From NCBI GenBank assembly GCA_018340375.1, contig JAFFJZ010000001.1:48290001-48354000 (forward strand): a stretch of 64,000 bases of DNA. The letters run 5' to 3'. The position numbers and the translations under genes were made by a program. Shown one piece after another: positions 25,155-37,877 of the stretch. Position 1 is the first letter of the stretch. Each line of letters begins with the position of its first letter. Source of the stretch: Gonatopus flavifemur. Taxonomy: Eukaryota; Arthropoda; Insecta; Hymenoptera; Dryinidae. Under the pieces are notes generated by a model. It was not told the DNA's origin. It made no database searches and was given only the letters and a program-made list of their open reading frames with translations.

Positions 25155-25524
25155 CCCATACAGCACCGGGAGGTTTCCTGAACGTTCAAAAGACGTGCTT
25201 GATTTCATAGAGAACGTGCAAATAACGTCTCAGGATGTTCTAAAAACGTCGCATGTATGTCCCAGGGACATGCAAATGTCTCTGTTAGTTCTATGTCCAC
25301 ATGTGACTTTGTGGTTTTTTAAGGTTAGTTTTCATGAAAGTACGTTTAGAAGACGTAATGAGACCATCTAGTAGTAGATCAAAAGAACGTGCTTAGAACG
25401 TACTCAAGGATATCAAATGGGAAGGTACTCTAAACGTTTGTAAAACTTGCTTCAGCGGGACCAAAACACGCAAAACCAAGAGCACGTTTTCAAAACGTTC
25501 AAAGAACTTTCTGTGCTGTCTGGG
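25155..25524. repeat. CCCATACAGCAC-ended element rich in AACGT motifs
   Basis: Left end CCCATACAGCACC, right end CTGTGCTGTCTGGG. The interior repeats GAACGTGC, AACGTCT and AAACGTTC many times on both strands. Length 370 bp, no coding frame. Confidence 0.7.
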
Positions 25525-25639
25525 TGGAAATGTCGTTAGAAGAATATACTGCAAAATCTCGGCCCTGTAACAGCCGAGTATTTCGTTATTCGATGACCAA
25601 TCCGGTTCAACAAACGATTAAAACTTCAGCAACATTCGA

Positions 25640-25733
25640 AACGAGTGAAAATTCCACTTGAAGCGGACTGGCTCACTTCTGAGACTGAGCGGAGTGAAAC
25701 ACGTGATTTTTCACTCTTTCAGATTTAGAGAGT
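25640..25733. repeat. Fragment of the CACTC/GAGTG-rich element family
   Basis: It is closely similar to 35830-35920: GGACTGGCTCACTTCTGAGA is followed by CGTGATTTTTCACTCTT and AGATTTAGAGAGT. Confidence 0.65.
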
Positions 25734-25855
25734 AATTGAAAAAATTATGAAATTTCAGACAATTTTTAACAGTGTATATATGCGCGGGATCTCGAATCTG
25801 AGGTCAAAAAGTGTCTACGATGCATATTTTCCAAAATAAAGAGGTTATGACAATC

Positions 25856-26107
25856 AGGAGCGGACTATGGCCTGTGCCAACGGTGCCATGGCGCAGGGGT
25901 AGACCGTAAAAGGGCGGCAATCGAGTCGAAAAAAAATTTTTTTAATTTGAATAATTTCAAAATAATTTTTAGAAGAATAATGAATTCGAAGCGATAAAAC
26001 AACATTTTTTGGTGATGAATATTTTTGTGAAAAATTAATTTTTGCTGCCATATAAGGGTCGGCAAGCTAGATGGCGCAGGGGCGGCAGAAACCAAAGTCC
26101 GCCTCTG
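25856..26107. repeat. MITE with AGRGGCGGACT termini
   Basis: Left end AGGAGCGGACTATGG, right end CCAAAGTCCGCCTCT. Subterminal ATGGCGCAGGGG lies on both sides in direct orientation. Length 252 bp. Short open frames inside it are not convincing genes. Confidence 0.65.
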
Positions 26108-26162
26108 ATAACAATTGCGTGTAACCACCATGTAAATTACAGTGTGAAATTACAAGTTACCA

Positions 26163-27611
26163 GGGTTGGGTACGCATAATACGGTAGGTTTTATGCAAGG
26201 AATAATGTGCGCATCAAACTGATGCAAATAATGCAGAAAACTAAAGGGGGTTTTCTGTATCATCTTTTTTGATGGTCAAGATGGGTTATAATTTTAAAAC
26301 TATGAATTGTTTACCATTTCAACACTCATAAATATCTATTTCATGTATTCTGAATTTTGAATTTCAAGTCGGAATTAATTTTACAATGTTATCTACGCCA
26401 AAGTACGCCAAATACTACACCATTTTACGCCAAAACTTACGACAAATTACGCCCAAAAGTACTCCTAAGTCCGCCGTTTCGAACACATCTGTAGATTGGC
26501 GTAGTAAATCACGGTGTTTCGATATTAGTTAGAAAACTACAATTTTCCACGCTCGAATACTTCAAATTATTCAGAGCTACCACTCATTACGTAAACCAAC
26601 GCCCGAAGCAATAGTACATAATTACAACAATTTATGCCTTTTCAAGTTATAATTTTGAGAATGGATGAAAATTACTACCTTTTACAACAATATAAGCCAA
26701 AAGTAAAAAATACAAAATTACGAAAAACTACGCCTTTTCAAGTACAAGTACTTCACATCGATCAGAAGTACTGTTTTCCACGTCGATCTACGCCAAATAT
26801 AAAATATACCCAACTACGAAAAACTACGCATTTTCTTAGTTCTTCGTAGAAATTCGTAGTTTCCACGCAATTGATTGCATATTCGCGTTCTATCGTGAAA
26901 AGTTCTCAAAGTTCCCACTGGGTCGTGAAAATTCTTGGAAATGCGTAGAAAATGGAATTTTCTAAGAAAATCTACGGATAAGTACGTCAGTGCAGTGGGA
27001 CAAACGAAACTGAGAGCGATAATGATTTTAGTTCTTCGTAGAAATTCGTAGTTTCCATGCAGTTTTTTTCATGTTTGCGTCCCGTCGTAAAAAGTTCTCA
27101 AAGTCCCAATTGTGTCGTAAAAATTCTTGGAAATGCGTATAAAATGGAAATTATCAAAAGAAAGTTCTAAAAAAATCTATGAAACACTATGTCTCCGCAA
27201 CGGGACGAACGAAAAATCTCAGTAATCAAAATCTTGGTTGTTGGTAGGAATTCGTAGTTCTTAATCAATCTGCTTCACGTTCACGTTTCCATGGTGAAAA
27301 GGTTTCAAAGTTCCTACACCGTTGTAAAAATTCGTAAGAAGTTGTAAAAACCCGAGCTTTCTACTAAATTCTACGCATAACTCCGTCCCTCAGTGAAATC
27401 AGTGTCATCGTATTCTTGAATATTCTTATATTCTTCATACTTGTACTCAAACACATGATCATCTTTTGTCGTTTATACTTCTGACTACTCCAAAATTACG
27501 CTCTTCCAGCCCCGTGTCGTAATCTGGCGTACTTCTGCATTAAACCACATATATTTTTCTACGTTATTCTACGTTAATTCGGCGTAGATATATTTCCACG
27601 AGGGTACCTGT
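26163..27611. repeat. ACGCC/TACGCC-rich element with internal tandem array
   Basis: The left part has repeated TACGCCAAA and CTACGCC motifs (from 26389, TTATCTACGCCAAAGTACGC). The right part has the complement, ending CGGCGTAGATA near 27590. Between them are about three diverged tandem units (26838-27420). The exact ends are uncertain, perhaps 26163 and 27611. Confidence 0.5.
26838..27420. repeat. Tandem repeat, three diverged units of about 195-200 bp
   Basis: Units start near 26838, 27030 and 27233. Each opens with GTAGRAATTCGTAGTT-type sequence and passes through AAAAGTTCTCAAAGT, CGTAAAAATTCTTGG and a GGGACGAACGAAA-like segment. Confidence 0.7.
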
Positions 27612-28054
27612 TCATTGCATGTAACAAACAGGTTACATTGCATGTGATTTTGAAATTACATTATGGTTATGATACGGTAACAAACTGTGTTTGGTGGGTT
27701 CTAGTAACTTATACGGAAAGAAAGACCGCTCGGAAATATAAGGCTTTTATTTCGAAAAATGTGGTTTGCTGTTACAGCAAAACATTTGCCAACTCAGCAA
27801 ATCGTTCAGCAGTCTGTATATCTAAAATGGCGAATTGCTGAAACAATTGATAGTACACTTTTTGCTCATGCAGCAGGAAGATTCGTCAAATCAACAAAGC
27901 AAATTTGTGACATTTGCTACACGGAGAGAAATTTATTTGGAAAAATTACCATTTTATTCATAAACTAGAACTATTCGAAAAAATCAGACAATAACTTATA
28001 ACATAACTTCTAATCATTGCCATCTGTGATGGTAAAAATCCAAATTAATCTCGA

Positions 28055-28770
28055 ACACTGTTTTTCGACATATTTCAAGTGATATAGAATCAAAATGTGA
28101 TTTTTTCTCATAAAACTAGTGTATGTACTTCAAAGTATAAGTCATCCTCTGTCGAACGCCGTTGAGTTTGCTCGAATATCTGTTGTTTTCATTAAGATAC
28201 GACAATTTGAAATTTGAGTGTTCACCTACTTACTGAATACATGGGCACACAAATTTCAAATCATCGTACCTCAATGAAAAAAAAAGATATTCGAACAAAC
28301 TCAACGGCATTTGGAAGATCATGACTTATAATTTAGGGTACACCTACTAATTTTGTGACATCTGAGGTTTCTGTGATATTTTAACCTGAATTCCCACCTA
28401 AAACTTTGAAAAACACTGTTTTTTGAAATGCTTGAAGTGAGATAACATCAATAGGTGATGTTTTTCCACAAAACTAGTGAATGCACCTGAAAGGATGAGT
28501 CATTCTCTTCCAAATGCCGTTGAGTTTGTTGAAATATCTTCCATTTTCATTGAGATACGACAATTTGAAATTTGTGTTCATGTATTCAGTGAATCTGGTA
28601 CAACACAATTTTCAAATTGTCGTATCTCAATGAAAAAAAAAGATATTCGAGCAAACTCAACGGCATTTGGAAGAGAATGAATCATAATTTCAGACGCAGT
28701 CACTAGTTTTGTAGGAAAAAATTACCTCTTGACTTACCGTAACTTCAAATATTCGAAAATAGTCGAAAAA
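28055..28770. repeat. Tandem pair of hairpin-bearing units (about 355 bp period)
   Basis: Unit 1 has inverted arms at about 28142-28216 and 28251-28325; unit 2 at 28497-28576 and 28608-28682. Arms contain GCCGTTGAGTTTG, GAATATCT and GATACGACAATTTGAAATTTG. Both units are preceded by CACTGTTTTT and ACAAAACTAGTG-like lines, and a partial third unit begins near 28770. Confidence 0.7.
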
Positions 28771-29550
28771 CGGTGTTTTTTACACTTTTGAGTTGAAATA
28801 TCTCCGAAACCTGACGTGATGGAGCATTTCTGCAGCCAGATTCGAATTCAGCGCACCAGAATCTTTCGGAGAAGTATGTACTAGTTTCTGTTACTAAAAC
28901 TTGCCAAATTTTGTTGCCCTGTGTCATCAATGTAACGATTGACCATGATTTGTTTCTGATTTTTTTTAGCATTTTCAAGTAATTTTTAAAGCACCGGATA
29001 CGAATGACTCATGTTCACCTTCTAAAGGTGCCAAAAAACACTTAACCTGTTATGGGTGAATAGAGATTTTTTGATCATTCTCAAATCGTTTTAAGAATCA
29101 TCCGAACAAATCGAAACTGTAAGAATCTATGAATCTTCATTATCATTGAACTCTTATTTATATAACCATACTCTTCTTCCTTATCGACATAGCCTCCGTA
29201 TCGAATCAAGATAAAAAAATCATCTAGCATAATAATCGCATCACGCGCCACAATAATTACTCATTTTTATATCGTACACTTGACATTTAAACTAACTTTC
29301 CCAGCTGAGTGAATTTTCACTTCTTTTTTGTACTGTATATCAATATCTCATCATCGCCATGCTTATGAACAATAACAACCATAAAACGCGCGATTATCAA
29401 AAGTAAGGTAAATGGTTATATGTTCGTAACTGGATATTATTTCGTCCGAATGTTGATAAAATTGATAATTGAGCAATTTTGAACAAATTGAGCATATTTC
29501 ATATAAGCATGAGATGCATTTGTAACGTTTTGTACCGAAAAATATTCATT

Positions 29551-29784
29551 AAGGTAGATGACCCATTTATGAGCGCGACTCCTTTAATGAACATTTTGGT
29601 TTTTGATTTATAGTTCTTTTCATTTGGTGCTTCAATCTCATCCAAGTATGAGTGACTAAAACACTAAATAAACTACTGGCGTTATGTAAATAAATTCAGA
29701 ATAATATGTCATAGGGAGAATATAATAAATAAACGATCGTTCGCTAATGGGGCTAAGGGGTTCACAAATGGGGGCGTTTACCTT
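29551..29784. repeat. MITE with AAGGTARAYG termini, copy 1
   Basis: Left AAGGTAGATGACCCATTTAT, right CACAAATGGGGGCGTTTACCTT. An inverted second copy lies at 50234-50445. Shared interior features include TTTGGTTTTTGATTTATAGT and the ACTAAATAAACTACT/CATAGGG blocks. Confidence 0.75.
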
Positions 29785-31080
29785 ATTTCTTCACGGGGGC
29801 TTGATTCATCAATTTTGAAATGCCTCGACGAAGTCATATCCAGTGGAGAAAATATAGCCATCCACCTTATTGCACATGAACGCAATATAACTATCTTTCC
29901 CGTTATGCCAGAACATTTCGCGTTGTATTCGCTAACGGAAATAACCCTCCTCTTTGTCACCTCTCGAATCGAGAGAGATCCTTCTCAGTTTGAAATATCT
30001 CTTATATTTCTCTCTCTATCTCTCTCTTCTCTTTTGTTCCAAGTTGAATACGTATGTTCGAATCAACAACAACTAAAATACTCCGAGATTGAGAATTTGA
30101 GACGAGAGACGTGTAATTCATTGATGTATTCTTGATATGTCATGAATATATTTATTGGGACAGACGGTGAATTGTAAAATTCAAATTTTTAATGACTTTC
30201 AGTTGTCAGGGAATACGTAATATCATGATTCAGATAATACATCATACGTGCTCCTTTCCGCGCGTTCATTATTCATACATTGAAAATTGATCGAATGATT
30301 TTCGTTCAACTTTTCGTATTAAGAAATCGGAATACCTTGTCTCGATTCAGTGGTATTCTTGAACAATGCATGCATGTATGCACGCCGAATCGAAGATGTG
30401 ATTTTTATTTTTATACGTTTTTTGGGACAGGGAAATCACGAAAGCGATCGGTCACGTATCGCGCTTTAGTTGTTGCACGGACTTGGATGAGAGCCAGTGA
30501 TTCTACTTCAGACTGCGAGACGCCTTCTCACGATTAACCAATGCAACAGTATAGAAAAACTTCCATCGTGCATGAATAATGTCAAGTTGTTTTTTATTGT
30601 TCTGTTTTTTCTGTACTTTGTTCATGTTCGCTTGGATTTTCATACGGAACGGGGATTGGTGTGGAAATAAACTTTTGTAATTTATTGTTCGGATTATTAT
30701 GCAGCTCCTTGTAGACATTGAATTTTCTCTACAAAGTGAATACAAAGTTCACCGAATCATGGGAGAACTTTGTCGTTACTATGTTCGGGGAAGAAATTCT
30801 CAGTTCTTTTTCAGAATGTTGATTCATCAAAGGGAGGTACTCTAAGAAGAAAAAAATAGGATAAAAACATGAGACTAAGAGAGTCATGGGGAGGACATTT
30901 TTGTCAAGTCGACCGAATATTTCATAGGGATCATTCTTCAGGAACTTGATTAGAACTTACATGATGAAAATGAATTTTGCACGCTCTATTTTTACCAGGG
31001 TGTGCTAAATTTTGGGAAGAATAACATTTTTTCTGCTTCTATCAAGTCTTCAATCAACGGGGCTCGCCACACTTGCGTTT
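29785..31080. other. No feature recognised
   Basis: AT-rich, with a CT-rich stretch at 30011-30034. Open frames here (for example 29815-30135 and 30280-30537) show no family motif and no splice support. Confidence 0.4.
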
Positions 31081-31205
31081 CCCTGGTTAAAAGAATCCAT
31101 TGAATCTGACAAATGAAATTCAATGAGATTTGGTCAGAACATTGTCCAAGTTTAATTGTAATTTAATGAGAATTGGTCAGAATCAATGGGTTCTTTTAAC
31201 CAGGG
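31081..31205. repeat. MITE with CCCTGGTTAAA termini, copy 1
   Basis: Left CCCTGGTTAAAAGAATCCAT, right GGGTTCTTTTAACCAGGG. The interior repeats AATGAGATTTGGTCAGA. Length 125 bp. A longer relative is at 33563-33789. Confidence 0.75.
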
Positions 31206-31314
31206 TTCTATAATTCGCATGGTGTTCCATTAAGATTACAAACAGTTGAGTGTAGTTTGAATGACAAACATGCAAGCGTTATGTGAATTTTTGAAATGGA
31301 AGCGACGCTAGCAT

Positions 31315-31474
31315 CCCTGCTTCAAAACTCTCATCGAACCGATTGGTTCTCATTGATTCCGATGAAGAAAACTGATTCAAACCCATTGAAGATCAATTTT
31401 TAATGAGTTTGAATCGGTTTTCTGCATCGGAATAAATGAGAATCAATTAGTTCAATCAGATTCTTCGAGCAGGG
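31315..31474. repeat. MITE with CCCTGCTTCRA termini, copy 1
   Basis: Left CCCTGCTTCAAAACTCTCAT, right GATTCTTCGAGCAGGG. The arms contain GATTCCGATG, AACCGATT and CAAACCCATT with their complements. A second copy is at 49150-49291. Confidence 0.7.
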
Positions 31475-32433
31475 ATTGTCTATTTTACAAAAATGTGTTA
31501 TGTCTCAAATTAAGTGAAGTCATAATTATAAATTAACCCACGTCTGAAGAGACAATAGAATGCTGCGATCGCATTCTATAAATATCACATAATCGTGAAA
31601 CAATCTACATTGAACAATATTTCAATTCAGATTATTTCTCATCAATCGTACTTTTCTAACAAGCTTATCATTCGCGTAGTAATTAACGAATCAAATTTGA
31701 CTGAGGGATATCTGAAGATAAAGAACTTTTGTTGAGATGCCAACGATCCTCGATTCGTAAATCATTATATCATGAATTCCGAGAATCTCGGTACAGTGTT
31801 TTGAACAATAATTAAAAACACATTGAATGTAGATACATTATTTCGTTATACCAATATGACGTCAGAGTTATGTGATTTTGAACATTACCTTTCACATTAC
31901 GAATAATCGAGACATTATGTGTTTTTTGAATGTTTACGTAATTACTTGTTTCGATATTTTCATTCTTATGCGGTAAGAAAAATAATGATACGTTGAAAGA
32001 AATAATATCGCAAGCACTGCTGTGATGAAAATATATGTTTTCTGATTGTATTTTTAAATACAGCACCATATTTACAAACATTGTTTCGCACCATTGGGTT
32101 TGATGTTTCTTATTTCTATTCATCTCTTCAATGTGAGAAGTTTTAAAAAAGGATTCGATACGTTCTCATTGCTTTTCAATTTCCTAGATTGAAAGAAAAT
32201 TCTCTTTGCCCTTATTCTAATACATCTTTTTTTCAATGGAAACAAAATCAGTTTTCATCAGATGAGATGAAACGAAAAATCCTCAAATGGAAACAGAAAT
32301 ATATTCCTTCTCCAATGAAAAATTTTTCCATCGGAAACAAGATTTATCAGAGCGAGGGCAGAGAAATTTTCTTCAAGTCTAAGGAATTCGGTTCTCAGTG
32401 TAGGATTATTGCTCCCTAGTAGAAATTACTTGA

Positions 32434-32663
32434 CACTGTAAAAGATTACCTTCTTAAAATTCAGAAAATGTGTCTGTAATTTTCCTCTGCCACTCTCTTC
32501 TGATTTTTTTCTAATAAATTTGACTGAATTTTAACAAACTTCAACTAAATTTCGCAACGTATTTTGTAAATTCTATCAAGTTTCTTGAAATTCAGTAAAA
32601 AGTGGCTGTGAGAAATTACAGCAACATTTTCTGAATTTTCAGAAGGAATTTTTGTTGACAGTG
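32434..32663. repeat. MITE of the CACTGTA family (copy 2)
   Basis: CACTGTAAAAGATTACCTTC on the left. The right end, read inward on the minus strand, gives CACTGTCAACAAAAATTCCT, and both arms continue through AAAATTCAGAAAATG. Arms are about 57 bp; total length 230 bp. Confidence 0.75.
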
Positions 32664-32713
32664 TAGTTAATTATAACTCCGTGTAGTTATTGAGAATTCT
32701 TTAGGCATTGCAA

Positions 32714-32830
32714 TAGTGATGGCGATCCTTTTCTTTATACAACAATTATCTAGTTCTTATTGAAATATATAAAAATTAGATACTTTTTATGTAAAAAAAA
32801 TTCGATCTTCTTGAAGGATCGCCATCACTA
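32714..32830. repeat. MITE with TAGTGATGGCGATCC termini
   Basis: TAGTGATGGCGATCCTT on the left and AAGGATCGCCATCACTA on the right, a perfect 17-bp inverted pair. The core TAGATACTTTTTATRTAAAA also occurs at about 47990-48050, marking a diverged copy. Confidence 0.8.
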
Positions 32831-33562
32831 CTTTGGAAGGTCTTTCCAGAGCCTTGTGAGAGATTTGCAAGGCATGCTAAAACCCTGAAATAACCAGGGT
32901 TGGGAACTGAATTATCGTAGACTCCGTCGATTAATCAATTCTTATAGGACTGAAAGTATGATCAGTTGATCTAGAAGAATTGAGCAACCACTTTTAAAGT
33001 AATTTGTATAATATGAATATGATTATTCTAGTGAAAGGGGAACGTGTACAGAGCGTAATAAGAGTATATACTATAAAGTATAAAGTTGAGGGACTACTCG
33101 TACAGCACGGTTTATGTCTCAATAATGCCGTAGCAATGTTCCAAGGTATTTTTGAACCATTGGTTGCTGTGTGGACTTGTACTGAACGCGATTCCAGATT
33201 GTTTCTTATGCTCTGTCATTTTCACCACAAATCAATCAAATAAAGGTTTATGTATGAACTTTCATCAAAAATGTCTACAAATCGAGGAAAATAAATTCCT
33301 CAAAGGTACTTTACTGATTGAAAAATCTCATTTATTCCCATTGAACGAACAGAAATCCAATAGAAACTAATTAATACCCATCAATTCTGCGCATTCTAAT
33401 TAAAATGAATGGGAATTTTTAAGTGAGGTATTTTAATTCATTCGCGATCAAAAGATTTTTACAATTTAAGAATGGGTTTCTAGCAAACGCGATTGCAGGC
33501 ATTTTAAAGGCCTAGTCGTTTCAAATCTTCACTGGCACTGATGTATCATCAACAGTTCATTG

Positions 33563-33789
33563 CCCTGGTTAAACAAACCAATTGATTCTCGCCAAATCTC
33601 ATTGAATCTTGCATAATGTTCTCACCAAATCCTATTCAACCATTTTCAATGAGATTTAATCAGATGAGTGTATCTTCCCAATGTGATTCTAATCGAATCT
33701 TGTCAAATCTGATTGGATCTTGCACAATGTTCTGACCAGATCCCATTGAATTTTGGTTCGTCACATTCTATGGATTATTTCAACCAGGG
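33563..33789. repeat. MITE with CCCTGGTTAAA termini, copy 2
   Basis: CCCTGGTTAAACAAACCAAT on the left, TATTTCAACCAGGG on the right. The interior has several AATCTYATTGAATCTTG units. Length 227 bp. Confidence 0.7.
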
Positions 33790-34769
33790 CGAAGCTCCGA
33801 TAATCAATGTTTGTAAAGTTTTCAGTTCGATTGAAAGAGTCAAAAGCCGCATTCAAAGTTTCTATCTATTTTATGTGTTTTTTGCCTTTTTCAATAAAGT
33901 TTTTCGTTTCCTTTTACCAGGGCATAGACCACACTCTAGGAATTCAGCAGACTGTCACGATCCTGTTATAAGAACCTAGATAACACGTAAAATGGTTTCT
34001 ATTAGAGATTGGGAATTCTTTCATGGATCAATTTTCACATAGAATGACCGATACGTAACTATAATAATTGAATACAATTCTCTATTCGCAGGATTCAATT
34101 CCAACTCATGATTTGTTATGAGATACTATATGCGTGTCTGAAATGAAACCTATCCAGCATGACACGCTACGTTTATATAATCGAATTTGATGACAAAACT
34201 AATGAGGAGGCATTACAAGGCATTAATTATAACAATCAACCGTTCTTCTTATTCTTTAGATATTCGTGTTGTTTACTTCTCCCGATGACACATACACTTC
34301 AATGAATTTACGGGGCTAATTGTGAAACTAGCTCAGGCTGTGAATTTATGAGTGAGTCATCGTCGACACGACATTTGACTAACGCGTGATCAGTGTTTAA
34401 CGTGAATGTACAAAGTACCTTCCAAGCATCTTCGGCAATCCGGTTTATCGTTTCAATTCATTATTTTGGATTTATTTGACATGTTATGCGTATCAAATAT
34501 TCATCGTTATTTGAAATTCTTCTGTACCCATGATTCATATGAAATAAAAACGAATGGCGAATCATTGTCTTTTTCTCCATCTTTTTCTTCTTGAAAAAAT
34601 ATTGAATGAATTAACAAAGTTGGTTTATAATTGTTCTAATCATTCAAACGAACGAGGAATCTCATTTCATTTCATTTATTTTAATCGGATTCTGTGAGTT
34701 TGTTCAATCAGTGAGTAATTAATTACTTCACCGGATGGCGACCTAGAACATAAATCAAGCTTCGTTATA

Positions 34770-35065
34770 CCCCGGTGAAAAAGTTTCTCATATCTTTTCA
34801 TAGTTTTTCATACGTCCTCATAAATCTCATAATTTTGCATTCAATTCCATAAAAACTCTTGAAACTTCATAATTTCTCTAGGAATTGGGACTGTCATTAT
34901 GAAAAATATTTCCTCATTGAGAATCACAATTTGTCATAAGATTTCATATTTTCATACAATACTTGAATGTTTTTAATTTTTCATAAAAACAATCTTTTCC
35001 ATAAGAAGTCAAAACTTCTCATAATTTTAATCATAAAATCTCATAATATCCCATAATGTTCTAAG
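34770..35065. repeat. CATAA-rich repetitive stretch
   Basis: TCATAA, TTTCATA and CTCATAA recur more than 15 times in about 290 bp. No clear TIRs were found. Confidence 0.45.
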
Positions 35066-35664
35066 GATTTAATGAATCTTTGATCGTTTCAAATTTGGAG
35101 CCACTATTCATTAGAAAAATGGTACACGGAAAATAATTTGCGTTAAACTTATGAAGCAAATACTCCATTCAGAATGCAAACAAGCAGAACTACACAAAAA
35201 ACTGAACTTGTCAAATTTTCCCTGGTTTTTCGTATTAAATATACCCGGTTTAGTCCGGAATTTCCTGGTGAAAATTCAAAAGTAAAGGAAGCGGGTATTG
35301 AAACAGATGAAGTGTGAAAAAAATGTTGCAATTCCCCCCTAAATTACATTTAGATGATTCTTAGCTTACGTTCTTGTCGCGTTTAAACACTTTATTTTTA
35401 CCAGGGTTACCAAATTCACAAATCTTCTCTAAATTTGGCAGGGAAATTTTCGAGAATTTTTGACTGGATATCACAGTTTGTGAATTCCAAACAGAACCGG
35501 CGGTTTTTGAAAGGATGTTTCAACTTGGTAATTGCGGACTAAATCAGGTAGACAGTTGGTCAGTTTTTGCCTGAATTTCACGTAGAAGAAACCATTCGAA
35601 GCCTGGCGACAAGTTTTCGTCCAGTTCTCTCTGGAATTTTTAGCAAAACGGTGATGAATCTAGA

Positions 35665-35925
35665 TACTCTCTCAAATTTTTAGAGCGAGATGTCATTCTT
35701 CAACCAGCCAGAAGCGAGCTCGCAAAGTTTTGAATGAAATTTTCAATCTTTCAGAGTGATAGTCTAAAATTTGAGATTAGAAACTCACAACCATTCAAAT
35801 TCTAGAGTGAATTCTTGACTCTGAAAGAGTGAACATTCCACTAGAAACGAACTGGCTTACTTCTGAGACTTAGTGGACCGAAACGCGTGATCTTTCACTC
35901 TTCCAGATTCAGAGAGTGGAACCCT
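35665..35925. repeat. CACTC/GAGTG-rich element, near-complete copy
   Basis: It runs from CTCTCAAATTTTTAGAGCGA to AGATTCAGAGAGTGG, with inverted termini AATYTWGAGAG-like. It shares long segments with 54546-55014 and 25640-25733. Confidence 0.65.
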
Positions 35926-35959
35926 ATTGAAAAATGCCAAGCAAATCCAGATGAGTCCT

Positions 35960-36045
35960 AACAGTTCCTGGGAAAAAAACCGAGCAGAATCAATTCCCTG
36001 CCCGGATCTGTCTGGTTTTGCTCGGTTTTGGTGCTAGGAACTGCT
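35960..36045. repeat. Short hairpin element
   Basis: AACAGTTCCTGGGAAAAAAA with CCGAGCAGAA on the left; TTTTGCTCGG and GTGCTAGGAACTG on the right. Length about 85 bp. Confidence 0.6.
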
Positions 36046-37604
36046 ATAAATTCAACTTCGAAATTGTGTTTGCGTATAATTTAAAAGAAAACTATGTTTC
36101 AAATGTTCATTATCCAGATTCGAAGCGATTTTAACATTTTCAAAATTCACCGTAGCTAGCATTGAAACGCGTAGGTGAAGAAAAATTACAATGTATTTTT
36201 CGAGGAAGAAATGAATATTCCCATCGTGAATATTGAAACGTAAAAATGAGTAATAATCTTATCTCTTCGACACAACTCTTGACCTCGCATCGAACTAGAG
36301 ATAGCCGTGTCTCGATAAATTAAAACGTTTATGGGGTTATCGAACTGAACTGCGAAGTCGACACTTGTTTGACTCCCTCCCATCGAGCTATGAAACATCC
36401 CCACTTTGTGGTGCATCTAATTATACTAAATTATTACCGTCGCACGGTAGGTCAGTGGCATGCAATAAAATTTGATTGAAAATGTTGCATAAAAATTCTC
36501 TCTGTAATTTTCTCGACTGCACGTTTCTGCAGTCAAAAGTATACATCTTTAACTGTATCTTTTGGAATCAATATAAATTTAATCTTTTTGATAATGTTTA
36601 CATTCAAAATTCGTTGAAACATGAATATAATTCTTATACGAAGAAAATGTATTAACGAAAGATTATTCAAAGTTGAGTGAAACGGGGACATAGTGGCATT
36701 CCCGCGGAGTTTAAAATTCATTCAGAGGTTTTGCAACAGTATTCAACTTGTGGAGATGATAATAAAGACATTCGAATTTATCTTCACCTGTAATCGAGTA
36801 AAATGAAGTCAATCGGGTTTTAAACTTCGCAGAGACGCCCCTAAGTCCTCGTTTTACTCAACTTTGGGTAATTCTTCGCCAACATATTTTCTCCGTTTAT
36901 GTTTAATCGCAAATGAATGAGGATCAAGATAAGCGAGTCCAGAGAAAGAACAAAATCTTTTGTTCTGATCATGAAAGTGCCGGTATTGGAGTTCGTTAAA
37001 AGCTTCTCTTCGATATTACACGTTATGTGACTAATATGACACAACACCCCAGACGTGTGTTTTTGCTCCACGTTATCAATACGATATGAGTTTATACGTG
37101 AATTTCGAACCTCCCTGGCTAGGCTTTTTTGCCTTGTCATGTGGGAGTCAGTTGATTTTGGTTAACGCGTCAACAAGTTACCTTCGTAGATAGAATGTGT
37201 ACAATCGTGGGTATACTATGGCTCTTACTACCCACGTTACGGACAAATTTGTAGTTGAAGAATATTGTATATAAAAGCAAAAAATTGTAGGAAAAGTTCA
37301 ACAGTATAAGAGGATTGAATTTTGTTTTTCTCACTTCGATCATTATGATTCACTTTTCCTTTCTGTACTTTCAATGATTTCGATATAAGATTATATACTA
37401 ACGTATTCACAATGTTCTGCGTGGTTCCTCCCTCATTCTTTCAACTAAATTCATTTTCGATATATAAATTGATACATAGACCGTCGACCTCTTGATACCG
37501 TGAAAAATACATCTATGAACTATTTTTTGGTATTATAATTGGATCAAAAAATTCGTTCATATAGATGCGAACAAGATTTGAATTTGTATCAAGTCCCAAG
37601 TGTG
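36046..37604. other. No feature recognised
   Basis: Ordinary AT-rich sequence with no inverted repeat or coding frame I could support. It is one of the few element-poor stretches after 22 kb. Confidence 0.4.
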
Positions 37605-37877
37605 TATTGACGGCGGGCCCCATCTACGCCCAGGGTGGGTGCCCATGCTACCCAACGTGGGGCCAACCCAGGGATGATAACATCGTTTCCAGCTTGGCCG
37701 TATTGCTTTGCCCGAGAATTGGTAACACCCGCACTAAGATTCAATATCTCCATTCTTTTCCAACTATAATTGTATGGGAGAGCACAACAGGGCCAAGATT
37801 GAGCCAACATGGGCCCCATCGTCATTCCCCAATACTGGGTTAAAGAGGATGGACCCAGCCTGGGGCCCATCGTCATT
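37605..37877. repeat. GC-rich element with GGGCCCCA termini
   Basis: Left TTGACGGCGGGCCCCAT, right GGGGCCCATCGTCA. Further inverted CCCAACGTGGGGCC / AACATGGGCCCC segments lie inside. The GC content stands out clearly from the surroundings. Confidence 0.5.

Larger units (their letters stand above)
26108..27703. repeat. CCCAYCAAACAC family copy split by an insertion
   Basis: The pieces 26108-26162 and 27612-27703 match, inverted, the single uninterrupted copy at 22585-22708. Examples are GTGTGAAATTACAAGTTA on the left piece and AACAAACTGTGTTTGGTGGG on the right. The 1.45 kb between them is the ACGCC-rich element. Confidence 0.5.

Noticed and set aside
31081..33789. piggyBac-type classification for the CCCTGGTTAAA elements
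   Set aside because: CCC ends fit, but the TTAA target duplication that defines the group is not seen outside either copy.
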